64,000 nucleotides of DNA. Source: Mycobacterium dioxanotrophicus (GTDB taxonomy: Bacteria > Actinomycetota > Actinomycetes > Mycobacteriales > Mycobacteriaceae). Position 1 is the first letter of the stretch. Each line of letters begins with the position of its first letter. The notes beneath the pieces were generated by a model. The model saw only the letters and a program-made list of their open reading frames with translations, did no database searches and had not been told where the DNA came from. The translations under genes were made by a program, and so were the position numbers. Positions 53,658-62,907 of the stretch are shown here, one piece after another. The DNA lies in NCBI RefSeq assembly GCF_002157835.1, contig NZ_CP020809.1, forward strand, positions 4,960,001 through 5,024,000. The letters are read 5' to 3'.

Positions 53658-54250
53658 GCTCGACGGTGGCGACAGTCACCTGTCTGCATGACGCCTACGG
53701 TCGGCGCGCACATACGTGCCGCCGCGTCTTCGGTGCCGCGGCACAACTGCTCGAGGGCGATGCCGACGTTTCGGTGTCGCGGTTGGCCGCACAGGCCCAG
53801 ATGGCGCCCGCGACGTTGCGTGCCCACTTCCCGTCGCTCGAGGTGGTGTTCGCCGAGCTCTACCTACATCGGGTCACGACACTGCCGCTCGACATCGACC
53901 CAGACATTGGCATTGCCGACCGGGTCAGCGACCAGCTCACAGCGATGACCCTGCTGCTGGCCGACGAGCCCAGGTTGGCCCGCATGTGCACCCGCGTGCT
54001 GGTGAGTACCGATGACGACGCGATTGCCGACGTCCGATCACGCATCTCCGATGAGGTACGCCGGCGGATTTCGACGGCGCTGGGAACCGGCGCCTGGCCA
54101 GAAGTGCTCGCGACGCTGGAGTCTGTCTTCTGGGGCGCGCTGCTGCAGGCCCAGACCGGCCCGATGACCTACCGGCAAGCGGCCCGGCAACTGCAAACCA
54201 TGGTCGCGCTCATCGTGCCGCAGGCCGGAGTCGACACCTGCCCGCGATGA
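53651..54250 (+). CDS. TetR-like regulator
   Basis: 199 residues. An N-terminal HTH-like block, VSVSRLAAQAQMAPATLRAHFPSLEVVFAELY (about 41-72), is the TetR pattern with a slightly unusual recognition helix. No strong ribosome site is visible. The start codon lies inside a palindrome (53643-53658). It converges on the allophanate hydrolase gene. The target may be itself, the EamA exporter region, or an unlinked gene. Confidence 0.82.
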   Translation: MSSSTVATVTCLHDAYGRRAHTCRRVFGAAAQLLEGDADVSVSRLAAQAQMAPATLRAHFPSLEVVFAELYLHRVTTLPLDIDPDIGIADRVSDQLTAMTLLLADEPRLARMCTRVLVSTDDDAIADVRSRISDEVRRRISTALGTGAWPEVLATLESVFWGALLQAQTGPMTYRQAARQLQTMVALIVPQAGVDTCPR

Positions 54251-54288
54251 CGACCGATCGCTGATCGAAATCAAGAACCGTCTGGGTG

Positions 54289-55974
54289 TCAGCCCGCAAG
54301 CGCTGCCAACCATCCGCCGTATTGGGTGATGTCCCGGCCGTGCTCGGCAGCGGCATGGTCGCAACCGAATCCGGTGATCCAAGAACCGTCGTCGAGCTCG
54401 ACCTTGCCGAGCATCATCGGCTGGGGCAGTTCATCGAGGAAGTCGCCGAGAGCGGCCCGCGACAACGCCCACCGCTCCCCCACGATGGTCGCGCCACCTT
54501 GCGTGACGCGAACCAACCCGGGTTTGGCTGGGACGGTATCGAGGGCGTACAGCCGGTAGTGCGGCGCGGTTTTGACGGCGCCGACCCACCGGGCACCTCG
54601 ACTGGTCAATTGGTGCTCCAACGGCTGGCCCCGCAGGTGCGCGCCGAACACGGCGAGCTCCGTGACCGCTGCCCCGCCGCGCTCAGGCCAACCGGCAGCT
54701 GACGGCTCACCGAGGAGACGGCCGGCGAGGTCGGCAATGACGGCGTCGTGAAAAGCCGGAGCCAGCAGCGTGATACCGAACTGCGCGCCGTCGGCGACGG
54801 TTCCGGCAGGAATGGCGACCGCACACATGTCGAACAGGTTGCAGAAGTTGGTGTAGCGGCCCATGCGGGCGTTCACCGCCACCGGGTCGGCCGCGACGTC
54901 GGCGATACGTGGATGTGTGGGTGCGGTGGGCACCAAGAGCGCGTCGCAGCCGGCAAGTTGTGCCAGCGCCTCGGATCGCAACTCCTGCACCCGGCGGCGG
55001 TCCCGCAGCAGATCTGCCGCCGAGTGCCTGCCCGCTGCCATGATGATGGCTGCGACGGTCGGGTCCAATCCCGCGTCGGGGATAGCGCGTGACACGAACC
55101 CCCCTGCTGCATCCCAGCGTTCGGCAACAAGCGCGCCGTTGTACAGCAGGTCGGCGGCGGTGAAGAACGAGTCCATGGCCACGGGCACGGTGTCGCATCC
55201 CGCCGCCCGTGCTCGATGCACCGCCGCCTCGAAAGCCGAGCGCCAGGCGGCATCGAGTTCGGGTAATTCCGCAGGCACTGCGACGCGCGGAGCAGGCGGT
55301 GCGGCCAGCGGAATGTCGGCAGGCCAGCTTCGTTGCGGCGCACCCGAACTCATGACCGCCATGGCAGCCTGTGCGGTCGCCAGGTCGGTCGCGAAGATGG
55401 TCACGCAGTCATAGCTGGCGCACGCAGGCACGACGCCTTCCGTGCTCACGACGCCGATGGTCGGCTTGATCCCGACCAGACCCTGTAGTCCGGCGGGCAC
55501 CCGCCCGGATCCGGCGGTGTCGGTACCGATCGCGATGTCGGCGAACCCCAGCGCGACCGCGACCGCCGAACCTGAGCTCGATCCGCCCGAAATGTATTCG
55601 GGCCGACGTGAATCTCGTACGGCACCATAGGGACTGCGGGTTCCGACCAGTCCGGTGGCGAACTGGTCCAGGTTGGTCTTCCCGATGACGACGGCACCGG
55701 CGGCCTTGAGAGCGGCGACCGCCGGTGCGTCGGCATCGGGACAGTAACTGAAGCCTGGGCACGCCGCCGTGGTGGGTACACCGGCCACATCGACGTTGTC
55801 TTTCACCGCCAACAACAGCCCGGCCAAGGGACCCGTCGCACGTCGGCGGTCACGCTCGACGTCGGCCTGCTGGCGCAGGTGGATGAAGACCTCACTGCGG
55901 CCGCTGTTCTCGATGCGCCGGTAGATCTCGCTGACGTCATTCATGGCCGATGATTTGCTCGCGAGCTCACTCAT
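54289..55974 (-). CDS. atzF: Allophanate hydrolase (AtzF type)
   Basis: Hydrolyses allophanate to ammonia and CO2. 561 residues: amidase-signature domain about 40-430 and the C-terminal AtzF domain about 440-560 (FGAHLRGQPLEHQL, ITGFGCD). The Ser-cisSer-Lys triad is visible as Lys58 (AVKDN), Ser132 (GGSSSGS) and Ser156 (TDTAGSG). ATG 55974 overlaps the carboxyltransferase stop as ATGA. Last gene of the nitrogen operon running from 60977. Confidence 0.94.
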   Translation of the reverse strand: MSELASKSSAMNDVSEIYRRIENSGRSEVFIHLRQQADVERDRRRATGPLAGLLLAVKDNVDVAGVPTTAACPGFSYCPDADAPAVAALKAAGAVVIGKTNLDQFATGLVGTRSPYGAVRDSRRPEYISGGSSSGSAVAVALGFADIAIGTDTAGSGRVPAGLQGLVGIKPTIGVVSTEGVVPACASYDCVTIFATDLATAQAAMAVMSSGAPQRSWPADIPLAAPPAPRVAVPAELPELDAAWRSAFEAAVHRARAAGCDTVPVAMDSFFTAADLLYNGALVAERWDAAGGFVSRAIPDAGLDPTVAAIIMAAGRHSAADLLRDRRRVQELRSEALAQLAGCDALLVPTAPTHPRIADVAADPVAVNARMGRYTNFCNLFDMCAVAIPAGTVADGAQFGITLLAPAFHDAVIADLAGRLLGEPSAAGWPERGGAAVTELAVFGAHLRGQPLEHQLTSRGARWVGAVKTAPHYRLYALDTVPAKPGLVRVTQGGATIVGERWALSRAALGDFLDELPQPMMLGKVELDDGSWITGFGCDHAAAEHGRDITQYGGWLAALAG

Positions 55975-57992
55975 GCGGACTCCTTCTTGGCGAACTCCCC
56001 TGCCGCGGCCCACCGCTGCCGTTCCTCGGCGCGGGCGGCCTCCATCGCCGCGCGAGTGGCGGCGATGTCGCCGGCATTGGCCTCCAGGAACCGATCGTGT
56101 TCGGCCAGTGAGAAGGTCCCGTCGGCGATCTCGACGCGGCCGCGCCCGGCAGCCATGTCGGCCCGCAGGTCGAGCAACTCGTCGGCGGAGACCGGATACC
56201 ACCGGATACGGTCGAAAAACCGAAGTAGCCAAGGATGTTCAGGTTCGAACCCCTGGGCGCGAAGCGGATGACGGTGATTCCAGATCTGGGTCGTGCGCCC
56301 GACGAACTGATAGCCGCCAGGGCCCTCCATGCCGTAGATGCACAGGTACGCCCCGCCGATGCCCACAGCGTTCGCCGGAGTCCAGGTGCGAGCCGGGTTG
56401 TACTTGGTGGTCACCAGCCGGTGTCGTGGGTCCAGCGGAGTCGCCACCGGCGCACCGAGATACACGTCACCCAAGCCGAGTACGAGATACTCTGCGTCGT
56501 AGATGATCCGGTGTACGTCGGCGGTTGACTCCAGGCCGTTCATCCGGCGAATGAACTCGATGTTCCAGGGGCACCACGGCGCATCCGACCGCACGCCGTG
56601 CATGTACCGCTCGATCGCCTCACGAGTCGCGGGATCGTCCCAACTCAATGGCAGCCGCACGGTGCGGCTGGGCACGACGAGATCATGCGCTGCGGGCAAC
56701 GACGCCTCCCGCTCGGTCAACAGGGGCACCAGCTTCGACAGCGGCAGCCGGGCCGGGTCCACCTTCACCTGCAACGAGCGCACGCCTGGCGTGAGGTCGA
56801 CCAGGCCGGCGGGCCGTTCCTGTTCCAGCGCATGGTGCAAGGCATGCACACGAGCCCGCAGCGCCAGATCGAGACGCATCTCCCCGTACTCGACGAGCAC
56901 GTTGTCGTCACCGCAGCGCCGGTATGTCACCGTCGTCGATCCGTCGGATGAGGTTGTCCGGTGCAGGATTCCGTTGTCCTCGTCACCACCGGAGGAGAAC
57001 ACGGCCGGAATGAAGGCGCGCCGCGACCTGCCGACGGTGGCGGGTGACGGTGCCGCATCGGCCCGCACCGGGACGAACCGCACCGTGGCGCCGGGCGCGA
57101 GCTGACCAAGCTTCCACCGATCGGCGGCGGTGACGGTGACCGGGCAGACGAAGCCGCCCAGGCTGGGACCGTCGGGCCCCAGCAGAATCGGTGTGTCCCC
57201 GGTGAAGTCGAGCGATCCGACCGAGTAGGCGTTGTCGTGGATGTTCGACGGGTGCAGTCCAGCCTCGCCACCGTCGGGCCGGGCCCATTCGGGTTTCGGA
57301 CCGATCAAACGCACCCCGGTGCGGTCGGAATTGAAGTGCACTTCATAGTCGTGCTGCAACAGGATGTCGATATCACTGTCGGTGAAGAACTCTGGTGCTG
57401 AATGCGGGCCCACCGTGACCGCGATGTACCAGTGCTTGCCGATGGCGGGTTGCTCGTCGTACAGGATGCGCCGACGCCGGGCCCCCGGGGCATCGGCAAT
57501 TTCGAGTTTGTCGGCGACGCACAGCACCCGGCCCTCGTGTCCACCGAACCGGCCGAGGGTGAATGTCGCAGCACTGCCGAGATATTCGTCAGCACGCAGC
57601 CCACCGGCCACCGCGATGTACGAGCGCAAACCGGCGCCGGCGACCGTACCAACGTCGAGGATCTGATTGGCCCGCACCAGCGCCGGCTCCCATTGCGGTA
57701 TCCGCATCCCGTCGATCGTGACCGGGGCCGGCGCGCCGGTGACACACACCCAGGTGTCGGTGTCGAAGCGCAACGCGGGGCCGGCCATGGTGGCCTCGAG
57801 CCCCGGCGTGCCTTCGGGATTGCCCACCGCGATGTTGGCCAACCGGAATGACACATCGTCCATGGGTCCTGACGGCGGAACTCCGATCTGCCAGTAGCCG
57901 ACCCGCCCCGGCCAGTCTTGGACGGTGGTGGCCATGCCGGGCCGGACGACCTCCACCCCCCGCACGCGAGGAGCACACGAGAAACCCGTCAC
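55971..57992 (-). CDS. Urea/guanidine carboxylase carboxyltransferase domains only (KipA-KipI type)
   Basis: 673 residues. An N-terminal KipA-like (subunit 2) domain spans about 12-310 (VVRPGMATTVQDWPGRVGYWQIG in blocks, NPEGTPGLEATMAGP, SLGGFVCPVTV) and a KipI-like (subunit 1) domain spans about 340-640 (YRRCGDDNVLVEYG, LTPGVRSLQV, DVYLGAPVATPLDPRHRL, GGYQFVGRTTQIWN). The protein ends at the RWAAAGEF segment, after which full-length urea carboxylases carry a biotin-carrier domain; the N-terminal biotin carboxylase of about 450 residues is also missing. GTG 57992 overlaps the upstream stop. Neither missing part is in the window. Confidence 0.9.
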   Translation of the reverse strand: MTGFSCAPRVRGVEVVRPGMATTVQDWPGRVGYWQIGVPPSGPMDDVSFRLANIAVGNPEGTPGLEATMAGPALRFDTDTWVCVTGAPAPVTIDGMRIPQWEPALVRANQILDVGTVAGAGLRSYIAVAGGLRADEYLGSAATFTLGRFGGHEGRVLCVADKLEIADAPGARRRRILYDEQPAIGKHWYIAVTVGPHSAPEFFTDSDIDILLQHDYEVHFNSDRTGVRLIGPKPEWARPDGGEAGLHPSNIHDNAYSVGSLDFTGDTPILLGPDGPSLGGFVCPVTVTAADRWKLGQLAPGATVRFVPVRADAAPSPATVGRSRRAFIPAVFSSGGDEDNGILHRTTSSDGSTTVTYRRCGDDNVLVEYGEMRLDLALRARVHALHHALEQERPAGLVDLTPGVRSLQVKVDPARLPLSKLVPLLTEREASLPAAHDLVVPSRTVRLPLSWDDPATREAIERYMHGVRSDAPWCPWNIEFIRRMNGLESTADVHRIIYDAEYLVLGLGDVYLGAPVATPLDPRHRLVTTKYNPARTWTPANAVGIGGAYLCIYGMEGPGGYQFVGRTTQIWNHRHPLRAQGFEPEHPWLLRFFDRIRWYPVSADELLDLRADMAAGRGRVEIADGTFSLAEHDRFLEANAGDIAATRAAMEAARAEERQRWAAAGEFAKKESA

Positions 57993-58609
57993 GGGCGCGT
58001 CACCACCATCCGCACAGCGGTCGGATCGAATCCGTTGCAGGGATTGTTGATCTGCGGGCAGTTCGACACCAGCACCAGGGTGTCGATCTCGGCGCGCAGC
58101 GACAGTTTCTTGCCCGGTGCGGACAAGCCGTCGACGATGCCCAGTGAACCGTCCGGATCCACCGGCACATTCATGAAAAAGTTGATATTGCTGACGATGT
58201 CGGCCTTGGTCAGCCCCCAGCGCGCACCCTCGCCGATGAAGTTCTCCACGCAGGCGTGCTGGTGCTTGGTGTGGTGCCCGTAGCGCAGTGTGTTGGACTC
58301 CTGCGAGCAGGCGCCGCCGAGGGTGTCGTGATTACCGACCTCGTCCTCGACGATCGTCAGCATCGGCGCACCGTCGCTGTCCCGCAGCACCGACCCGGTC
58401 GTCAGGAAGATGTTGCCCTGCATGGCAATCGTCACCGGAGCGCTGTAGCGCACAGTGCGATCGTCGGTTCCGTAGAACAGGGTGTCCACCGCCTGATTGC
58501 CATGCAGGTCGACGATGGTCAGCACGTCACCGGCGCGCACAGTCTTCGACCACGGCGCTCGCGGCGGAACGATCTCGTCAACGATGGTCTCGGCAACAAG
58601 CACAGTCAT
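57989..58609 (-). CDS. DUF1989/urea-amidolyase-associated protein 2 (CgdB-type carboxyguanidine deiminase subunit)
   Basis: 206 residues. Seen: VDLHGNQAVDTLFY near 33-46, LGGACSQESNTLRYGHHTKHQHACVENF (blocks with conserved Cys/His that bind metal) and VSNINFFMNVP. The family was first annotated as urea-amidolyase associated and later shown in other bacteria to form carboxyguanidine deiminase with its paralogue (established knowledge). It overlaps both neighbours by 4 bp. Its presence argues that the operon is for guanidine rather than urea. Confidence 0.9.
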   Translation of the reverse strand: MTVLVAETIVDEIVPPRAPWSKTVRAGDVLTIVDLHGNQAVDTLFYGTDDRTVRYSAPVTIAMQGNIFLTTGSVLRDSDGAPMLTIVEDEVGNHDTLGGACSQESNTLRYGHHTKHQHACVENFIGEGARWGLTKADIVSNINFFMNVPVDPDGSLGIVDGLSAPGKKLSLRAEIDTLVLVSNCPQINNPCNGFDPTAVRMVVTRP

Positions 58610-59433
58610 CGGGCACTCCAGACGTCTTCGGAATTCAGGTAAGCGCGTTGGTATTCCGGGTCGCGGGCACTGAGCCCGTCCCCGATGGCCGTGAGGTCGT
58701 CAACTGCCGACCAGGCCACTACCTCGACCGGCCCGACATCGAACACCGGTGCCGGGTCCAGCGGATGAGCGGTGTTGGCGATGGCCACGATCAGCGGAAG
58801 ATGCGTGATCAGTTCCACCGCCGTATCCGGGCCGGCAGACCCGGTCGACACCAGTGCGCCGTCGGACTCCACCCGCACTCCATGGAAGAACGACACACTG
58901 GGTGCGACGTCCCGGCGGGTCAGACCATTCTTCAGCGCGGCGAGCGCCAAGAGCTCGCGGCCGGCGGGGCTTGCCGACTGTGCCTCACCGGCACCGTATT
59001 TCGCGCCGTTGCCGGTGAGCGTGGTGGTACCGCATAGCGCATCGTGGTGGTGTGAGGTATCCGATACGACAGTGGCCAGCACTCGCCCCTGATCACTGAG
59101 TACCGGATGCCCGGCCGAAAGGTAGGCCTGCCACGGCACTTTCACGGTGTCGGCGACGTTGAGCCGTTCCCATGGGGCGTCGGCACGCCACATCAACACA
59201 TGGGCGCACGCGCTGCCGTCCAGGTCACGCAATCGCAGCCGGGTGCCGCGGGCCAGCACCTTGGTGGTGTAGCGCCCACCGGGTACCGTCTCGGCCCAGG
59301 TCAGCCGCTGTGGATCCACCCCCGGCGGTGGTGTCGGCCAATTCGATGCCGGGACAACAGGCATCGAGTCAGTGATGGTGCCGGCCTGGGCGCGCGCGTG
59401 GTCGCGTGCACCGGCAGTGGTCGCAGTGGTCAT
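58606..59433 (-). CDS. DUF1989/urea-amidolyase-associated protein 1 (CgdA-type carboxyguanidine deiminase subunit)
   Basis: 275 residues, longer than its paralogue 57989. Seen: LRLRDLDGSACAHVLMWRADAPWERLNVADTVKV in blocks, SDTSHHHDALCGTT with the metal-site His/Cys, and VSFFHGVRV. ATG 59433 is the family start and lies 2 bp after the permease stop. Expected partner of CgdB in removing ammonia from carboxyguanidine to give allophanate, the substrate of the hydrolase at 54289. Confidence 0.9.
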   Translation of the reverse strand: MTTATTAGARDHARAQAGTITDSMPVVPASNWPTPPPGVDPQRLTWAETVPGGRYTTKVLARGTRLRLRDLDGSACAHVLMWRADAPWERLNVADTVKVPWQAYLSAGHPVLSDQGRVLATVVSDTSHHHDALCGTTTLTGNGAKYGAGEAQSASPAGRELLALAALKNGLTRRDVAPSVSFFHGVRVESDGALVSTGSAGPDTAVELITHLPLIVAIANTAHPLDPAPVFDVGPVEVVAWSAVDDLTAIGDGLSARDPEYQRAYLNSEDVWSAR

Positions 59434-59435
59434 GC

Positions 59436-60977
59436 TCAGGCTCCAATCGTGACGGGTTTGGGATGCGTCTTCCCGCGGGGGAAGCAGGCCACGCCGAGCA
59501 GCACGGTGACGGCGATGCTCAGCGGGCCGGCCCATTGCAGGATCGGCATGTCGCCGGTCGGGTTGAAGATCGCGGCTCGCGGCCAACCCAGGTTGACGAT
59601 CATCAGGGCGCCATAGGCCACCGCGAGAACGTTGACGACCACACCGAACCGGCCCAGCGAGAACAGCGGAAGGCCTTCGGAATCAGCCTGATTGCGCTCG
59701 GCGGGCCAGCCCTTGAGCCTGCGGTACAACAGTGGCGCGGTGACCATCAGGTATGCGAGGTAGATCAGAATGATGCACACGCTGGCCAAGGTCGCGAAAA
59801 TGGCCGCGTTGCCGACGTTGACCAGCAGGACCCCGATGCACAGCACGCCGATGAGCACCGAGGGCCAGATGGGCGTCCCGGTACGGCCGTTGACCCGGGA
59901 CAGGATCGCCGAACCGGGCAGGCGGTTGTCGCGCGCCATCGAGAACATCAGCCGCGACGCCGCGGTCTGAATGGCCAGTGTGCAGATGGTGATCGCGATA
60001 CACACGTCGACCAGCAGGACCGTTCCCCACGGCGAGGACAGCACGGTGTCGAGCACATAGGGCAACCCCTCGGTGGCCAATCGCCCGTCGGTGAGGCTGG
60101 GCGCAGCCATCAGCGCTCCCAAGATCATCAGGCCGCCGCCGAGCGCCGACACCGACAACGCCAACCGGATGGTGCGCGGCGCCACCCGGCGCGGATTACG
60201 GGTCTCCTCGGCCAGTTCGCCGGCCGAGCCGAATCCCACCATCACGTAGGCGGCCATCAGGCCGGACATGATCCACGCCCACATGTAACCGGGCTGTTGG
60301 CCAGGGCTGCCCGTGTCGAACACCACCTGGGGGCCACGCTGGGCGTGGGTAAAGAACACCCCGATGACCGCGATGACACCCACGATCTCGCACACGACAC
60401 CCGCGCTGTTGACCCGCGACATCCATTTGACGCCAAGGCAGTTGATCGTCGTCGTGACCACAAGCAAGACCGTGCCCAGCAGCACGGCGTTGGCCGCCCC
60501 GCTCGGCGAGGTCAAAGCCGGGTCGTCACCGATGATCTGGAACCGCGCCGAGATTGTGGGCAGTACGACCTGCAGTGCGATGGCGGCGGCCGAGGCGGTG
60601 ACGATCTGGGCGAGAATCATGAACCAGCCGCCGAACCACCCGATCACCTCGCCGCCCATGCGTCGCGACCATTGGTAGATGGCACCCGAAATCGGATAGC
60701 GCGCCGCCAGTTCGGCGAAACACAGCGCGACGAAGAACTGCCCGAGGAATACCGCGGGCCAAGTCCAGAAGAACGCCGGGCCGCCGAATCCGAAGCCCAA
60801 CCCGAACAACTGGAAGATCGTCGTCAGGATCGACACGAACGAGAAGCCCGCCGCGAACGACTCGAACCGCCCGAGCCTGCGGTGCAGCTGCTGGTCGTAA
60901 CCGAATTCGGCCAGGTCGTGATGGTCGCCGGTGTGGTCGGACACGTCGCGTCCTGGCGCTGTTGCGCTACTGGTCAT
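59436..60977 (-). CDS. APC-superfamily permease of the guanidine-type operon
   Basis: 513 residues with about twelve hydrophobic segments. Seen: an N-terminal cytoplasmic stretch, then ESFAAGFSFVSILTTIFQLFGLGFGFGG in the first helix with the unwound GxG-type region, FGSAGELAEETRNPRRVAP (APC signature after helix 6) and a final helix ending GVACFPRG. ATG 60977 follows GAGAG; starts further upstream to 61028 are possible. First gene of the operon. Imports the nitrogen substrate, probably guanidine or a guanidino compound. Confidence 0.91.
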   Translation of the reverse strand: MTSSATAPGRDVSDHTGDHHDLAEFGYDQQLHRRLGRFESFAAGFSFVSILTTIFQLFGLGFGFGGPAFFWTWPAVFLGQFFVALCFAELAARYPISGAIYQWSRRMGGEVIGWFGGWFMILAQIVTASAAAIALQVVLPTISARFQIIGDDPALTSPSGAANAVLLGTVLLVVTTTINCLGVKWMSRVNSAGVVCEIVGVIAVIGVFFTHAQRGPQVVFDTGSPGQQPGYMWAWIMSGLMAAYVMVGFGSAGELAEETRNPRRVAPRTIRLALSVSALGGGLMILGALMAAPSLTDGRLATEGLPYVLDTVLSSPWGTVLLVDVCIAITICTLAIQTAASRLMFSMARDNRLPGSAILSRVNGRTGTPIWPSVLIGVLCIGVLLVNVGNAAIFATLASVCIILIYLAYLMVTAPLLYRRLKGWPAERNQADSEGLPLFSLGRFGVVVNVLAVAYGALMIVNLGWPRAAIFNPTGDMPILQWAGPLSIAVTVLLGVACFPRGKTHPKPVTIGA

Positions 60978-61146
60978 AGGCGATGTCTCTCGGGTGCGGG
61001 GCGCTACCGCCCGGTCCATATCTGTCAAGTGATAGATAAGCGGGCCGCGATGTCCGGGGCGTCACCCGGATGTTTCGTTCGTGTAGCCGTCGGTAAGGGT
61101 TTGGTTGCCGAACACTCACAGACCGGGGCCTGTCAGAATCGCCCGT

Positions 61147-62175
61147 ATGTCCGATGACCCGCTGGAGCCGGCACGCCGCCGCATGGCTGCTGCGGCCAGC
61201 GAGCAGGACCTGCTCAGCGGGGCCGGCCACGCGCACGAAGCCGTCGCCGAATTCATCGCCGCGAGAGCCGGCGCTGCCAGGGTGGCAGACAGCTGGTCGT
61301 CGCTGGTCCGAACAGCTCTGAGCGCTGCGGCACGGCTGGTGGGTACGGAGGGCGGTGTCTGGTACGCCTCGGGCAGCGTCGGACGCGGCGACGCGCTACC
61401 CGGCTCTGATCTCGAAACGTTGTTCGTCCGGGCGGATGACACCATGCCCGAGGCTGCCCTGTCCCATGCGGCACGAGTTCACGAACTGCTCGGCGCCTGC
61501 GGCTTCCGCGGCGACGACAACGGCGCGGTCGCCGCGCGGGCGCGGTTCAACCGCACGGCCCGCGAGTGGGCCGACGCGATCAGCTACTGGGCCGCGGACC
61601 CCGCCGCCGACCGCGGAGTGGTGATGATCGGCCTGCTGGCCGATGCGTCACCGATCACCGCCGGTCCCGACCTCCGTGGTCAGGCCGGGACGGCGGCGCG
61701 CGCGCAGCCGGCGGCGTTGGCCGCAATGTTGCAGGACGCGACCTATGTCCGCGCGCATGTGCCGTCGCGGCTGCGACTCCTCACCACCGCCGACGACGGT
61801 GTCGACATCAAGCTCGCCGCGGTGGACCCCGTCGTGCGCATCTCCCGATGGGCGGCGCTCAGTTGCGGCTCAGATGTCCTGAGCACCCGCGCTCGTCTGC
61901 GGGACGGGGCAGGCAGCACCTATCTCGACAGTCTCGACGCGAGGGAACTCGACAAGTGCCATGCCATCGGGTCCAGCATCCGCTGGCGGGTACGGGCGGC
62001 CCGATGGGGTGCAGCCCAATCCGGAAACCACCGCGGCGAGTTCGAAGATCGGGTCGACCTGTCAGTACTGTCGCCCCAAGACCGCACCGCGCTGCGCAGC
62101 ATCGGCCGAGAACTCAACGGAATTCGCCGCAAACTGGATTACCTGGCGTCGACGTCGGCGTTCTCCACGTGGTGA
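61147..62175 (+). CDS. DUF294-type nucleotidyltransferase-fold protein
   Basis: 342 residues. Seen: an N-terminal helical region, then YASGSVGRGDALPGSDLETLFV near 78-98, the nucleotidyltransferase motif GSxxRGxxxPxSDxE in which Glu replaces the usual second Asp, and a helical C-terminal substrate domain (LDARELDKCHAIGSSIRW). Resembles GlnD-like or DUF294 signalling nucleotidyltransferases but lacks CBS domains. It is divergent from the permease and 26 bp upstream of another nucleotidyltransferase. ATG 61147; no ligand known. Confidence 0.78.
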   Translation: MSDDPLEPARRRMAAAASEQDLLSGAGHAHEAVAEFIAARAGAARVADSWSSLVRTALSAAARLVGTEGGVWYASGSVGRGDALPGSDLETLFVRADDTMPEAALSHAARVHELLGACGFRGDDNGAVAARARFNRTAREWADAISYWAADPAADRGVVMIGLLADASPITAGPDLRGQAGTAARAQPAALAAMLQDATYVRAHVPSRLRLLTTADDGVDIKLAAVDPVVRISRWAALSCGSDVLSTRARLRDGAGSTYLDSLDARELDKCHAIGSSIRWRVRAARWGAAQSGNHRGEFEDRVDLSVLSPQDRTALRSIGRELNGIRRKLDYLASTSAFSTW

Positions 62176-62201
62176 CCCAACGCGCGATACCCTGAGCCGA
62201 G

Positions 62202-62855
62202 ATGACGAATTCCGCACCGCACGATGCACTTCCACCCGACGGCCAGATGCCCTCTGACGAGGAGCTCGACCGGCTGTGGGCGCCATGGACCCCGAGCGAG
62301 GTGACCGAGCGCCTCGCACACGTTCGCGCTCCGTGGTGTGTGGCCGGTGGCTGGGCGATCGACCTCTACCTCGGCGGTACACCGCGGCTCCATGCCGACA
62401 TCGAGATCGCCGTTCCCCGCCAGGCTTTTCCGGAGATCGTCCATGCGTTGCCAGGCTTCCAGTGGGATGTCGCCGGAGCCGGGCGACTCTGGCCGTACGC
62501 CGTCGCGGGCAAGCATCCCGACCTTCATCAGACCTGGTGCCGTGATCCCGCCAGCGGCCGCTATCACCTGGACGTGTTCCGCGAGCCGCACACCCGCGGC
62601 CGGTGGGTGTGCCGCCGCGACCCGTCCATCACGCTGCCCTACGACGAGGTGATCGGTCACCGCGACGGTATGCCGTATCTCGTACCCGAGGTGGCTCTGC
62701 TGTTCAAGGCGCGCCGCACCGACGCCAGGGATCACGACGACTTCGCCCGTGCCGCACCGCAGCTGACCGACACCGCCAGAAACCGCCTCGCCGGTTGGAT
62801 CACCCGGCTCTATCCCGATCATGTCTGGCTGGGGCAACTCGCTGACGCACCCTGA
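62202..62855 (+). CDS. Nucleotidyltransferase-like protein (AAD(2'')-type fold)
   Basis: 217 residues. Seen: WCVAGGWAIDLYLGGTPRLHADIEIAV near 45-71, the GGWAxDL and HxDIEI pattern of aminoglycoside 2''-nucleotidyltransferase-like and MNT proteins, then YHLDVFREP with a third carboxylate and ALLFKARRTDARDHDDF. Full catalytic set for nucleotide transfer. It probably forms an operon with 61147. Antibiotic modification is one possibility, but substrate specificity cannot be read from sequence. Confidence 0.82.
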   Translation: MTNSAPHDALPPDGQMPSDEELDRLWAPWTPSEVTERLAHVRAPWCVAGGWAIDLYLGGTPRLHADIEIAVPRQAFPEIVHALPGFQWDVAGAGRLWPYAVAGKHPDLHQTWCRDPASGRYHLDVFREPHTRGRWVCRRDPSITLPYDEVIGHRDGMPYLVPEVALLFKARRTDARDHDDFARAAPQLTDTARNRLAGWITRLYPDHVWLGQLADAP

Positions 62856-62907
62856 GTGCACGACAAAGTAAGGCAGACTGGCGGCCACCTGAAGCCAGAG
62901 CGTCAGT

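Noticed and set aside
60978..61146. Riboswitch-like patches (GAGTG, CGGCAACC, CCGGGTGACG on the minus strand) upstream of the permease, where a guanidine riboswitch would be expected
   Set aside because: The order of motifs does not match the SAM-IV core they resemble, and the conserved guanidine-I, -II and -III cores are not present. Only one short hairpin (TCCGGG with CCCGGA) is convincing.
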